A DNA stretch of 64,000 nucleotides from Vibrio azureus. Its GTDB lineage: Bacteria > Pseudomonadota > Gammaproteobacteria > Enterobacterales > Vibrionaceae. Shown here one piece after another: positions 42,131 through 50,421 of the stretch. Under the pieces are notes generated by a model. The model did not search any database. It was given only the letters and a program-made list of their open reading frames with translations, and was not told the DNA's origin. Each line of letters starts with the position of its first letter. The stretch's first letter is position 1. The position numbers and the translations under genes were made by a program. The stretch covers positions 1,116,001 to 1,180,000 of the forward strand of contig NZ_CP018617.1 in NCBI RefSeq assembly GCF_002849855.1, in the 5' to 3' direction.

Positions 42131-42287
42131 ACATCAGAGTCCCCCTACTAATCAAAGGGTTCTGGTGAGTTTCTTTATGGTTCACGTTCGCTACTAAGCA
42201 TTACTAAGATAATCTCATCGAAAAATGCCGAACACCAACGATGTTCCCTCAGACCGCCCTGATTCTGGTGATAATTAGGAGTTAACC

Positions 42288-42944
42288 ATGAATCAGTCAT
42301 CACTTCTTGCCGAATTTGGCGATCCTGTTACGCGCGTTGAAAACGCTTTGATCGCACTAAAAGAAGGAAGAGGAGTATTACTTCTGGATGATGAGGATCG
42401 CGAGAATGAAGGCGATATCATCTACTCAGTTGAGCACTTAACCAATCAACAAATGGCCTTGATGATCCGTGAATGCAGCGGTATTGTCTGCCTATGTCTG
42501 ACAGAAAGCCAAGCAGACAAACTCGAATTGCCCCCAATGGTAACCAACAATAACAGTGCTAACCAAACGGCGTTTACGGTTTCAATTGAAGCAAAACAAG
42601 GGGTAACAACAGGTGTGTCTGCAGCTGACCGTGTCACCACAATTAAAACAGCAGCCAATCCAAATGCCCAAGCCAGTGATCTAGCACGCCCCGGCCATGT
42701 CTTCCCGCTTCGTGCTCGTCCAGGTGGTGTCTTAGCCCGCCGAGGCCATACCGAAGGAACGATTGATCTTATGCAAATGGCTGGCCTGCAACCTGCTGGT
42801 GTTCTTTGTGAAGTCACGAACCCAGATGGCACCATGGCAAAAACACCTGAGATCGTAGCCTTTGGTCATCGACATAATATGCCTGTATTAACCATAGAAG
42901 ATATGGTGATGTATCGTAATCAATACGATTTAAAATTGGCCTAA
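42288..42944 (+). CDS. ribB: 3,4-dihydroxy-2-butanone 4-phosphate synthase
   Basis: 218 residues, the monofunctional RibB length. The acidic active-site loop is [14 protein letters not shown] (about 32-45), with [19 protein letters not shown] and [12 protein letters not shown] following. It converts ribulose-5-phosphate to the four-carbon riboflavin precursor. AGGAG precedes the ATG. The FMN riboswitch in the leader shows end-product control. Confidence 0.97.
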   Translation: MNQSSLLAEFGDPVTRVENALIALKEGRGVLLLDDEDRENEGDIIYSVEHLTNQQMALMIRECSGIVCLCLTESQADKLELPPMVTNNNSANQTAFTVSIEAKQGVTTGVSAADRVTTIKTAANPNAQASDLARPGHVFPLRARPGGVLARRGHTEGTIDLMQMAGLQPAGVLCEVTNPDGTMAKTPEIVAFGHRHNMPVLTIEDMVMYRNQYDLKLA

Positions 42945-42994
42945 CCTCTGAGGCTTTCCAAGCGCTAGACGCTTTCAAAACTCGAAGTTCCACA

Positions 42995-43023
42995 AAAGGC
43001 GGCATTGAAGTCGCCTTTTATTT
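42995..43023 (+). terminator. Terminator after ribB
   Basis: AAAGGCG and CGCCTTT form a 7-bp stem with a 10-base loop, followed by TATTTTC. Confidence 0.75.
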
Positions 43024-43260
43024 TCTCTCCAATTTATACACGGCACAAAGACTCAGATCACTCGAGAGTATCGCTTCAACAAGTCTAATCTAACAATATC
43101 TCACTTGATTATGCTCGCCTAGGAACCAAAAAATCATTAAATACGTATAAAAAGCGTTCAATCAGCACACCTTTTACCGTCCGAAGTTCTAATAAACTTG
43201 AAATGACTATGAAACCTAAGTAATAGTTAGATGTATTTTTATACAAACAAGGAAAGATTC

Positions 43261-43560
43261 ATGTTGAAAAAGAGATTTTTTAAGACCAAAGATGAAGTGG
43301 AAGTGACATTTGAGCTAGAAAAAAGCCACTGGAACACCATTCAAATCGCGGGAGACTTTAACAACTGGCAACCTGAGCCGATGAAACTGGTTAAGAAAAG
43401 TGGTCAATTTAAGTTTAAGACTCGCTTACCCAAAGCAAAAAACGTCCAATTTCGCTACCTTTTTGACAACGAACAATGGGATAATGATCCGCAAGCAGAT
43501 GCGTATATCCCCAACGGATATGGAGAAGACAACAGCGTCGTTTGTACTCGGCAACCATAG
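43261..43560 (+). CDS. Glycogen-binding (CBM48/isoamylase N-terminal) single-domain protein
   Basis: 99 residues from the ATG at 43261, with AAGGAAAG before it. The whole protein is one early-set domain: VTFELEKS, QIAGDFNNWQPEPM, GQFKFKTRLPKAKNVQFRYLFD and WDNDPQADAYIPNGYGEDNSVV. Such domains bind glycogen or starch, usually as part of larger enzymes; here the domain stands alone and probably acts as a carbohydrate-targeting or regulatory piece. Confidence 0.85.
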   Translation: MLKKRFFKTKDEVEVTFELEKSHWNTIQIAGDFNNWQPEPMKLVKKSGQFKFKTRLPKAKNVQFRYLFDNEQWDNDPQADAYIPNGYGEDNSVVCTRQP

Positions 43561-43904
43561 TTAAATATTAGTACAGTAAAACTTGTATATATTTTATAAC
43601 AAATAAGGCTTCATTTACGATATGGGGCTTTATTTGATTTATCAGATAATTCATTATCTTAAGAAAAATCAAAAAGTTCATTATTTCACTCATTAATTTG
43701 AGTCATTTGATATTAAAAATTTTTAGTCATAATAATTGACAATGCCCTACATTGAATTCAATATAAGTTACTTCTACCATAACGTGGTTCGCTATAGTCT
43801 GCCAAAAGTAATATTTTAATGAGAACACACTGCCTATGTGCAGTTATTTTTATTTTTTCGCTTAAGACAACAATGCTTCCAACTTTATCGAATAAAGCTT
43901 TCTT
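43561..43904. other. AT-rich intergenic region upstream of eptA
   Basis: 344 bases, strongly AT-rich, no frame supported. TTGACA occurs at about 43736 and TATAGT at about 43793, too far apart to pair. No PhoP- or PmrA-type operator was recognised. Confidence 0.4.
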
Positions 43905-45554
43905 ATGAAACAGATTAAACTCTTTCCAAAAGGTGTCTCTTATATCACCTTTACTATGCTGCTTGCTTTATATTACACATTAGTTGTTAATGTCCCTATC
44001 TATAAAGAACTCGTACAAATTCTTTCGGCTTTAGATACTGTCAAAATAGGGTTTGTGATTACCATTCCTATCTTTTTCTTTGCCGCATTAAATTTTCTGT
44101 TTAACTTATTTTCTTGGCCTTGGATTACCAAACCTTTTTTTATTTTACTATTAATTACTTCAAGCTTAGTAAGTTATGGCGGCTATAACTACGGAACTCT
44201 CTTCGATACAGATATGATTACCAATATCGTAGAAACGGATTCCAGTGAGGCCAGCTCTTACCTCAGTACATACTCCGTATTGTGGACGCTCTTTATGGGC
44301 ATTATCCCTGCTTTACTCGTTTTTAAAGTAAAGTTAAAGCCAATAAGTGGGAAATGGTTAAAATTCGGACTCACTAAAGTCTTTTCTATGCTGGTATCTT
44401 TAGTTGTTGTGGCTATCATCGCCTTATTTTATTACCAAGATTATGCTTCTGTCGGTCGCAACAATAGCTACCTCAAGAAAATCATTATTCCAACTCAATA
44501 TGTTTACTCGACATATCATTTTATCAAAGATACTTATTTCACTACGCCAGAGCCATACCGAGAAATAGGACTGGATGCACAGCAATCAACTTCAGCCCTT
44601 CAACAAGCTGAGCAAAAGCCTACATTATTAGTTATTGTCGTTGGAGAAACCGCTCGATCTCAAAATTATCAATTAAATGGCTACCCACGAGAAACGAATC
44701 CTTATACCAGCCAACTTGATGTGATTTCATTTGTAGATGTTGCTTCTTGCGGTACGGCAACGGCAGTATCAGTTCCATGTATGTTTTCTCAGCTCACTAG
44801 AAGAGAATTTGAGCGCAGTGTCGCGGATAACCAAGACAATGCTCTAGATATCATGCAACGTGCTGGCATTGACCTCTTATGGAAAGAGAATGATGGTGGT
44901 GACAAAGACGTAGCACACAAAATCAAGAAAGTTGAAATTGACCGTAAACGTAAAGATGAACTGTGTAACGGAAGTACCTGTTTTGATATGGCGCTACTTG
45001 AAAACTTCGACAATGACGTTGCTAAGCTAAAAGGCAACAAAGTGATAGCCTTGCACCTTATTGGCAGCCACGGCCCAACTTATTTCCAGCGTTACCCAAA
45101 AGATAAAGCCTTTTTCCAGCCAGATTGCCCTCGTGCTGACATAGAAAACTGCTCTGATAAAGCCATTGTCAACACTTACGACAATACCATTCGTTATACA
45201 GACTTTGTTCTCTCTCAAACCATTGAGCAGCTTAAGTCTTTGGAAGATCGATACAATACTGCCATGATTTATGTCTCCGACCATGGTGAATCGTTAGGAG
45301 AAAATGGCGTCTTCCTACATGGATTGCCTTATGGGTTGGCACCAGACTTTCAAAAGCGCGTACCACTGATCACTTGGATGTCAGCGGGCTTCCAGAAGAC
45401 TAAAGGCATCAATAATGACTGCCTGAAACAAAAGGCCAAAATGACGGGAACTCACTCACATGATAACGTTTTCCACTCTTTGCTCGGCCTCATGGATGTA
45501 GAAACAACGGCTCGCGATGAAAGGATGGATATCTTCAGTTCTTGCCGACAGTAG
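43905..45554 (+). CDS. eptA: Lipid A phosphoethanolamine transferase
   Basis: 549 residues. Five N-terminal membrane segments (to about 210) carry a periplasmic sulfatase-like domain. The catalytic Thr is in VVGETARSQNY, with DVASCGTATAVSVPCMFS, FLHLIGSHGP-like LHLIGSHGPTY and YVSDHGESLGENGVFLHG supplying zinc ligands, plus cysteine pairs typical of EptA/MCR enzymes. It moves phosphoethanolamine from phosphatidylethanolamine to lipid A, lowering binding of cationic peptides. No two-component system is adjacent. Confidence 0.93.
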   Translation: MKQIKLFPKGVSYITFTMLLALYYTLVVNVPIYKELVQILSALDTVKIGFVITIPIFFFAALNFLFNLFSWPWITKPFFILLLITSSLVSYGGYNYGTLFDTDMITNIVETDSSEASSYLSTYSVLWTLFMGIIPALLVFKVKLKPISGKWLKFGLTKVFSMLVSLVVVAIIALFYYQDYASVGRNNSYLKKIIIPTQYVYSTYHFIKDTYFTTPEPYREIGLDAQQSTSALQQAEQKPTLLVIVVGETARSQNYQLNGYPRETNPYTSQLDVISFVDVASCGTATAVSVPCMFSQLTRREFERSVADNQDNALDIMQRAGIDLLWKENDGGDKDVAHKIKKVEIDRKRKDELCNGSTCFDMALLENFDNDVAKLKGNKVIALHLIGSHGPTYFQRYPKDKAFFQPDCPRADIENCSDKAIVNTYDNTIRYTDFVLSQTIEQLKSLEDRYNTAMIYVSDHGESLGENGVFLHGLPYGLAPDFQKRVPLITWMSAGFQKTKGINNDCLKQKAKMTGTHSHDNVFHSLLGLMDVETTARDERMDIFSSCRQ

Positions 45555-45569
45555 TCTAATCTTTTCCGG

Positions 45570-45604
45570 CTATCTTGGGGCTTTTATGCGAAGCCTCGAG
45601 ATAG
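45570..45604. other. Long hairpin downstream of eptA
   Basis: CTATCT...GGGCTT pairs with AAGCCTC...AGATAG around a 7-base loop. There is no T-run after it, so I do not call it a terminator. Confidence 0.4.
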
Positions 45605-45819
45605 CGATTAACCTCCCAATCGCGGTATATCCCCTCAAAGCTTAAAGCCTTCACATTTGTCCAGCTATAGGGGCATACCAAATCTCCTTGTCCAGATTAA
45701 AGCGACTCTGTCAATCATTCATCCAAGGTTCAGATTCTTGTGACATACTGTATTCAATGTCGAAAAATAGATGGGTTTATACCCAATCAGTACATATACA
45801 GCAAAGAAAGGTTTTTTTG

Positions 45820-46251
45820 ATGAGAACTCTCGGTAACATAATCTGGTTTGTTTTTGGTGGTATTTTTATGGGGCTGCTATGGTGGTTTTTTGGCCTGCTA
45901 GCGTTTATCAGTATCATTGGCATTCCCTGGGGACGGGCTTGCTTTGTGATAGGTACCTTTTCGTTTTTTCCATTTGGTAAAGAAGCGATCTCAAGAGATG
46001 AGCTGACCAATGAAACGGACATCGGTACAAGTCCGTTAGGCACCATTGGTAACGTAATTTGGTTTGTGTTTGCTGGTATATGGCTTGCTTTTGGCCACCT
46101 TATTTCCGCAGCAGCTTGTTTTGTGACGATTATTGGGATTCCATTTGCTTTACAGCATTTAAAATTAGCTTGGATCTCATTAGCCCCGATCGGCAAAACT
46201 ATCGTATCTACGGAAGAAGCCGCCGTTGCTCGTTACAGTATCAAACGTTAA
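45820..46251 (+). CDS. yccF: YccF family inner-membrane protein
   Basis: 143 residues from the ATG at 45820, matching the typical YccF start MRTLGNIIWFVFGGI; the longer upstream frame has no homology. Two DUF307 repeats, each with a pair of membrane helices (GNIIWFVFGGIFMGLLWW and GNVIWFVFAGIWLAFGHL), each ending in IIGIP. Function unknown. AAAGAAAGG precedes the start. Confidence 0.9.
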   Translation: MRTLGNIIWFVFGGIFMGLLWWFFGLLAFISIIGIPWGRACFVIGTFSFFPFGKEAISRDELTNETDIGTSPLGTIGNVIWFVFAGIWLAFGHLISAAACFVTIIGIPFALQHLKLAWISLAPIGKTIVSTEEAAVARYSIKR

Positions 46252-46328
46252 CGTCTAGGGCTCAAACGGCCATTATTCCCAATCAACGGGTATAGTGGCC
46301 TGTTCATTAGAGTGTGGCCTGTTAGCAA

Positions 46329-46415
46329 AAAGGTCCTGCTATTTCGCTTCATTTTCTTCCTGAATTCGACTCAGTGCCATCGCCCTGAATCAAGCGCCTG
46401 GGTCACTTGAGTATA
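46329..46415. repeat. Dispersed-repeat fragment (right end)
   Basis: From AAAGGTCCTGCTATTTCGC through GAATTCGACTCAGTGCC to the worn end GTCACTTGAGTATA. It overlaps the last codons of the LysR gene. Confidence 0.65.
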
Positions 46416-47278
46416 ACTGTATCGGTCAGTACTCCCTTCGTTCGAGATTCAATCGCTTGGATGGCCATTTTGACAGTCATCGGTACTTGAGCATGATAAG
46501 GGTGCAACAGATAAATTGGGCAAGGCTTGGATCTTTCAACATTAGTGACCGCTTGCAAATGTTCATTATTCTCCAGCATAAACTCAGGAATAATACCCAC
46601 TCCTAGCCCAACCTCTAATAAACTCATGACATCAAATACGGTGTTCGCCTTATGGCCGATCTTGAATGTAACCGTTGTGTTATCACTTTCTCTTGAGGAA
46701 GTATGCATAATCGGTTCAACCTGCCAATCATGCGCAATATAAGGCGCAGTTTGCCAATCCCCGACAAATGTCGAAGAATGACAGAGTACATCATAAAACT
46801 CACCGACTTTGCGCTGTTTCAAGTTCGAATCACCGGATGTGCCAACTCGAACCGCCAAGTCAATATCTCGTTCTACAATATCAACATGTTGATCATCACT
46901 GATAAGGTTCAACTGCACCTCTGGATAATCAGCAAAGACTTGTGTTAGCGCAGGAAGTACGATGGCACGCATCAATGCATGTGACGCTGTAACATTAATT
47001 CTACCTGTTGGTACTTGTTTTAGTTCAGTCGCTTCTAGCCAGGCACTTTCAGCCTGTTTGGTCATTTGGGCACATTGCATATAGAAACGTTCACCCGCAG
47101 ATGTTAAAGACTGCTTTCTGGTTGTGCGTTTTAATAAGCATGTATCTAACTCATATTCCAGTTGTTTTAACGCAGAACTCAATACGGATTTTGATAAGTC
47201 CAGTTTTTCTGCCGCTTTTGTAATGGATCCACTCTCTACAATATGAACAAACAGGGACATCAATCGTAACTTGTTCAT
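46403..47278 (-). CDS. LysR-type transcriptional regulator
   Basis: 291 residues. The N-terminal winged helix is typical (SGSITKAAEKLDLSKSVLSSALKQLE, residues 17-42), followed by a LysR substrate-binding domain (GRINVTASHALMRAIVLPAL...). It is of the CrgA/AaeR-like subgroup. The effector and targets are unknown and it has no obvious divergent partner, because its 5' side faces a full repeat. The last codons (VILK and stop) are encoded by the end of a repeat fragment. Confidence 0.85.
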   Translation of the reverse strand: MNKLRLMSLFVHIVESGSITKAAEKLDLSKSVLSSALKQLEYELDTCLLKRTTRKQSLTSAGERFYMQCAQMTKQAESAWLEATELKQVPTGRINVTASHALMRAIVLPALTQVFADYPEVQLNLISDDQHVDIVERDIDLAVRVGTSGDSNLKQRKVGEFYDVLCHSSTFVGDWQTAPYIAHDWQVEPIMHTSSRESDNTTVTFKIGHKANTVFDVMSLLEVGLGVGIIPEFMLENNEHLQAVTNVERSKPCPIYLLHPYHAQVPMTVKMAIQAIESRTKGVLTDTVILK

Positions 47279-47413
47279 TTTACCTATTATCCTTAGCTTT
47301 TAATTAGTGGCTCAATACCTGAGTTCTCTCAAGATACTTATGAGTCTATTTTTGTTTAATTTTAACTTCATGATTGAACGATAGCCAATGAAAACCTAGG
47401 TCTCTCTCAGCTA

Positions 47414-47698
47414 TATACCCAAGTAACCTCAAGATACTGTGTTCAGCGAGATGACCTTATCTCTCAGGCGCGGCAACGATTCGAAGATATAGTCGTTCTA
47501 CATTGAGAATCGTTAACAAAGTCTGAGAGTTAAGGTCGCTCGCCCTTTGGGAGCGTGTCACTGAGCCGACTTCTTGCGTCAGACAACCGTTCTTCTTACA
47601 AAAATAAGAAAGAGCCTGCTATTCCCCTTCGTTGTCTTCCTTGAATTCGACTCAGTGACCTCGCTCTGAATCAAGCATCTTGAGGTCACTTAGGTATA
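47414..47698. repeat. Dispersed inverted-end repeat, full copy (long subtype)
   Basis: 285 bp from TATACCCAAGTAACCTC to GAGGTCACTTAGGTATA, in the orientation of the 26727 copy and with the long internal variant (CGTTCTTCTTACAAAAATAAG). Confidence 0.87.
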
Positions 47699-48067
47699 TT
47701 AGATTTTCCTCATCATTCATTCACTAATGAAAAATATTACCTAAGTCAACATCAATATATGATGCCTTATCAAAATGACAAATTTACGACCATTGTTAAT
47801 AGAAACCACCTCCAAGCAGCCTCAAGATGCCTAATTTGGCTCAGCAGATACAAATCATAAGATAAAAAAGACTCACTATTGAATTATTTAAAAACATATC
47901 GTTTTGTAAAAAATTAAAAATCACTAAGTATATATCTTATATACAGTTTTGTATTTTACTGAGAGTAAAGACATTTTTCATTAAATATGCATTTGTTATT
48001 TGCCATTATTTGACAGTTTTATTATCATCCTAACAGATTAAACAATCCAATATACATAAGAGAAACA
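47699..48067. other. AT-rich region upstream of the ArsR-type gene
   Basis: 369 bases, very AT-rich, with no supported gene. It should contain the ArsR-type gene's promoter and operator. TATATCTTATATA at about 47931 is a short near-palindrome that could be an operator. Confidence 0.4.
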
Positions 48068-48361
48068 ATGAAACTTGAATCAGTTGCAAAGGCACTAAAA
48101 GAATTAGGCCATCCTACACGTTTGAATATCTATAAAGAAGTTGTAAAGTCAGGTACCCAAGGCATTGCTGTAGGCGGTGTACAAAATAAGCTTGGTATCC
48201 CAGCCTCTACCCTCTCCCACCATATCTCAAGCCTCTCTTCCGCTGGCCTAATAAGTCAGCGTCGAGAGGGTAGAACTTTATGCTGTATTGCTGATGACAA
48301 CTGCTTAGATGCTGTGATCGGCTTTTTACGCTCTGAGTGTTTAGCAGGAAACACACTTTAA
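48068..48361 (+). CDS. ArsR-family winged-helix regulator
   Basis: 97 residues, a bare ArsR domain: LKELGHPTRLNIYKEVVKSG, the recognition helix region IPASTLSHHISSL and the wing LISQRREGRTLCCIA. Two adjacent cysteines (LCC) and one more near the end could bind metal or sense oxidation, but the classical ELCVCDL metal site is absent. No transporter is adjacent, so the target is unknown. Confidence 0.87.
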   Translation: MKLESVAKALKELGHPTRLNIYKEVVKSGTQGIAVGGVQNKLGIPASTLSHHISSLSSAGLISQRREGRTLCCIADDNCLDAVIGFLRSECLAGNTL

Positions 48362-48390
48362 GGATTTTACTTCTTCTCTTCTTTAATACG

Positions 48391-48422
48391 AGCGTGCCAT
48401 TTAAGGTACGCTTCACTCTTTA
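48391..48422 (+). terminator. Possible terminator after the ArsR-type gene
   Basis: AGCGTGCC and GGTACGCT (one G-T pair) around ATTTAA, followed by TCACTCTTTA. Confidence 0.5.
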
Positions 48423-48741
48423 TCCAGCCTGTTTACTCATTATGGCCTTTGATGAGCAAATATCAGCGTTAAAACTGGCTAAAAACTATTTTCAACTCGA
48501 TGAACCCCTTCACTCCAAGATTACATACACAATAGCAATTAAAACTCACTGAAATCATTTTCAACAGAAATAATCCAGCAAGAAAACGCAAGCACAATGT
48601 CAATTCTTTCATTTTTAGCTGACATTTTGCTGTCATTTGGCTGACCACCTATTGACTAAACACTCACCAATATGGAGAATGAACCATCTCTTTTATAAAA
48701 AATGTCAAGAAAGTTTCAGGGATTTGAAAGCGGTGTGTGTT
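48423..48741. other. Region between the ArsR-type and pilin-like genes
   Basis: About 320 bases with several short open frames but no credible ribosome site or family. TTGACT occurs near 48652 and could be a promoter element for the pilin-like gene. Confidence 0.35.
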
Positions 48742-49194
48742 ATGAAAAATAAAACGATCAAAAAATTGCTGACAGTAACATTAGTTACTTCAACATTGTT
48801 CAGCCCAGTAACTTTAGCTAACCCGACTTCTGGGAAAATTCACTTTTCAGGTTCTGTTATCCATAAACCGTGTGGTATTAACACTGCATCATCTCAGCAG
48901 GTGATCACTTTGAATACAGAAAATGGTGAAGCGCAGCGTATTAATATCCCTTTAATTAACTGCCAACAAACCGATTCTGATGCTCAAAGATTTAGTGTTA
49001 CCCTAAACAGTACTTCCGAAGCGATCAAACTGTATGATTCAGCTCATAAAGCTATCAGGCTAGGTCAAGGCAACGATGAAGCCTCTTTTAATGCTCAAAA
49101 AAAACAGAGCCTTCAGCTATTTGCTCAGACAAAATTAACAAAGCTCAAAAGTAATCACTCAAGCTCATCGACTCTGTTGCTTTCTTACTTCTAG
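48742..49194 (+). CDS. Secreted type 1 pilin-like (fimbrial) protein, orphan
   Basis: 150 residues from the ATG at 48742; the frame is open upstream but the signal peptide begins here (MKNKTIKKLLTVTLVTSTLFSPVTLA). The mature start GKIHFSGSVIHKPCGIN is the typical first strand and first cysteine of type 1 pilins, with a second cysteine in INCQQTD giving the usual disulfide. The end STLLLSYF resembles the last pilin strand. No chaperone or usher gene is nearby, so it may be a stray subunit or a colonisation factor. Confidence 0.65.
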   Translation: MKNKTIKKLLTVTLVTSTLFSPVTLANPTSGKIHFSGSVIHKPCGINTASSQQVITLNTENGEAQRINIPLINCQQTDSDAQRFSVTLNSTSEAIKLYDSAHKAIRLGQGNDEASFNAQKKQSLQLFAQTKLTKLKSNHSSSSTLLLSYF

Positions 49195-49243
49195 CTTTTC
49201 ATAAACAACTTTTTGACGTCGAAGTACTAGTACATAGCACACT

Positions 49244-49310
49244 CATACTCAAGTAACCTCAGGATGATGCGTTCAGCGAGAAGCCCTTTGGGAGCGTGTC
49301 ACTTAGGTAT
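49244..49310. repeat. Internally deleted copy of the dispersed repeat
   Basis: CATACTCAAGTAACCTCAGG, then GTTCAGCGAG joined to CCCTTTGGGAGCGTGTCAC and the end TTAGGTAT. Confidence 0.65.
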
Positions 49311-49316
49311 CTTACT

Positions 49317-49353
49317 ACTCGTTTAGCTGCTTAATTCATCATGCTAAACGAGT
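49317..49353. other. 11-bp hairpin between convergent genes
   Basis: ACTCGTTTAGC and GCTAAACGAGT around a 15-base loop. No T-run on either strand; it may still serve as a shared end structure. Confidence 0.45.
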
Positions 49354-49370
49354 GTTCCTACATATCCCTA

Positions 49371-49775
49371 TCAAAGCTTTTCACTAAACTCCCCGCACTG
49401 GTTGCACTTATATCCCTGTTTATAGAAAAATAGCGGAAAACCTAATAATATAAACACCACAAAAGCCGGACGTTTTCCTTTTGTATGTGGTGAGAGATCA
49501 TCGCTCCCGCAAGCTGGACATACATCATCTAGCTCCTCATCTACTTCAATCTCACTATGCACATATTGTGAAAAATCGGTATTTAATATTTGCTGAGCTA
49601 ATTGGGCATTTTCTTCGCAAACCAATAAGCGGACTCCTCCCATCGCATTTGAGTAAAGCCATTGAGTATTGATCGTATGCTCATCCGCGATAAAACACTC
49701 AATTCCAGCAGACTCTAAATTAGATTTCGCCATTTGTGCTTCATGGGGAAATGAAAATCTCGCAACCACTACCAT
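49371..49775 (-). CDS. DUF2007 domain protein with zinc-ribbon
   Basis: 134 residues. The first 70 are a DUF2007 domain (VARFSFPHEAQMAKSNLESAGIECFIADEHT, GVRLLVCEENAQLAQQIL). A zinc ribbon follows with CPACGSDD and CNQCGEF, split by a short hydrophobic stretch (FVVFILLGFPLFFY) that may touch the membrane. DUF2007 proteins are called putative signal transducers without proven function. Confidence 0.83.
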   Translation of the reverse strand: MVVVARFSFPHEAQMAKSNLESAGIECFIADEHTINTQWLYSNAMGGVRLLVCEENAQLAQQILNTDFSQYVHSEIEVDEELDDVCPACGSDDLSPHTKGKRPAFVVFILLGFPLFFYKQGYKCNQCGEFSEKL

Positions 49776-50089
49776 ATATCCTTCCCTAACAATCGTTTAA
49801 ATACTCCTTAAACATTAACAAAAACAATCAATACAAAACAAGTTGCTTATAAAGTAAATGCTGTTAATGTTAAAAAGTGAACCGTATCGACAAGTAAACT
49901 CAGGTACTCTATTTGAAGAATTTTTACTGTTATGCCTGATGATCCGCATAGCCTTTTCTATTTGGCTCAGATTTTTATGAAGTTTTCGGCGATTGTGCCA
50001 AATACTTCACCTCTTTAAACTATTATATGATCACTGACTGACGCCTCTTATGGCACCTCATCCCCTCTAAACTCTTAAAGTATGCGAGT
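49776..50089. other. Intergenic region, possible small RNA
   Basis: 314 bases with no supported protein. A weak promoter pair (TTGTGC at about 49995 and TAAACT 17 bases on) would lead to the terminator at 50090-50116, which would give a transcript of roughly 90 bases. Confidence 0.35.
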
Positions 50090-50116
50090 ATTGCCCCTAT
50101 AGCATGGGCAATTTTT
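50090..50116 (+). terminator. Rho-independent terminator
   Basis: ATTGCCC and GGGCAAT form a perfect 7-bp stem with a 9-base loop, followed by TTTTA. No recognised gene ends before it. Confidence 0.7.
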
Positions 50117-50201
50117 AGCGATATGAAGATCAAAACCAAGTAAATGATGCAAGTGTCATTTTCAGCTCAATGTTTGATTTGACTCGAATCAGAAAGGACA
50201 C

Positions 50202-50330
50202 ATGTTGGTATTACGTCGTGCTAACAGTATGCTGTTCATACCACATGGGGAGTGGTATTTCACTTTCGCTTGCAACTTCAAAGGCTGCCATCCGGTAGCC
50301 TTTTCTTTTAAAGGTAGCCTTTTCTTTTAA
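50202..50330 (+). CDS. Candidate 42-residue small protein overlapping a terminator
   Basis: The frame reads MLVLRRANSMLFIPHGEWYF then TFACNFKGCHPVAFSF. AAAGGA sits six bases before the ATG, a strong ribosome site. A good terminator at 50280-50310 lies inside the frame, and the stop codon (50328) lies beyond its T-run. If transcription ends there, the message has no stop. A 19-bp tandem duplication in this tail shifts the frame and supplies the present stop. It could be a dual-function small RNA or chance; no family recognised. Confidence 0.4.
   Translation: MLVLRRANSMLFIPHGEWYFTFACNFKGCHPVAFSFKGSLFF
50280..50310 (+). terminator. Rho-independent terminator
   Basis: AAAGGCTGCC and GGTAGCCTTT (one G-T pair) form a 10-bp stem with the four-base loop ATCC, followed by TCTTTT. 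Confidence 0.75.
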
Positions 50331-50331
50331 A
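50294..50331. repeat. Exact 19-bp tandem duplication
   Basis: GGTAGCCTTTTCTTTTAAA occurs twice in direct succession (50294-50312 and 50313-50331). It copies the 3' arm and T-run of the terminator. Confidence 0.9.
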
Positions 50332-50421
50332 TATACTTTTGTTCATTCAACTCTGGCTTAAAAGTTAACTAACTCGAACATCAGGAGCCTCACCGAGAGT
50401 GAGGCTATATTTAAAGGTACC

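Noticed and set aside
48337-48552. Frame overlapping the end of the ArsR-type gene
   Set aside because: No ribosome site, and a hairpin lies inside it.
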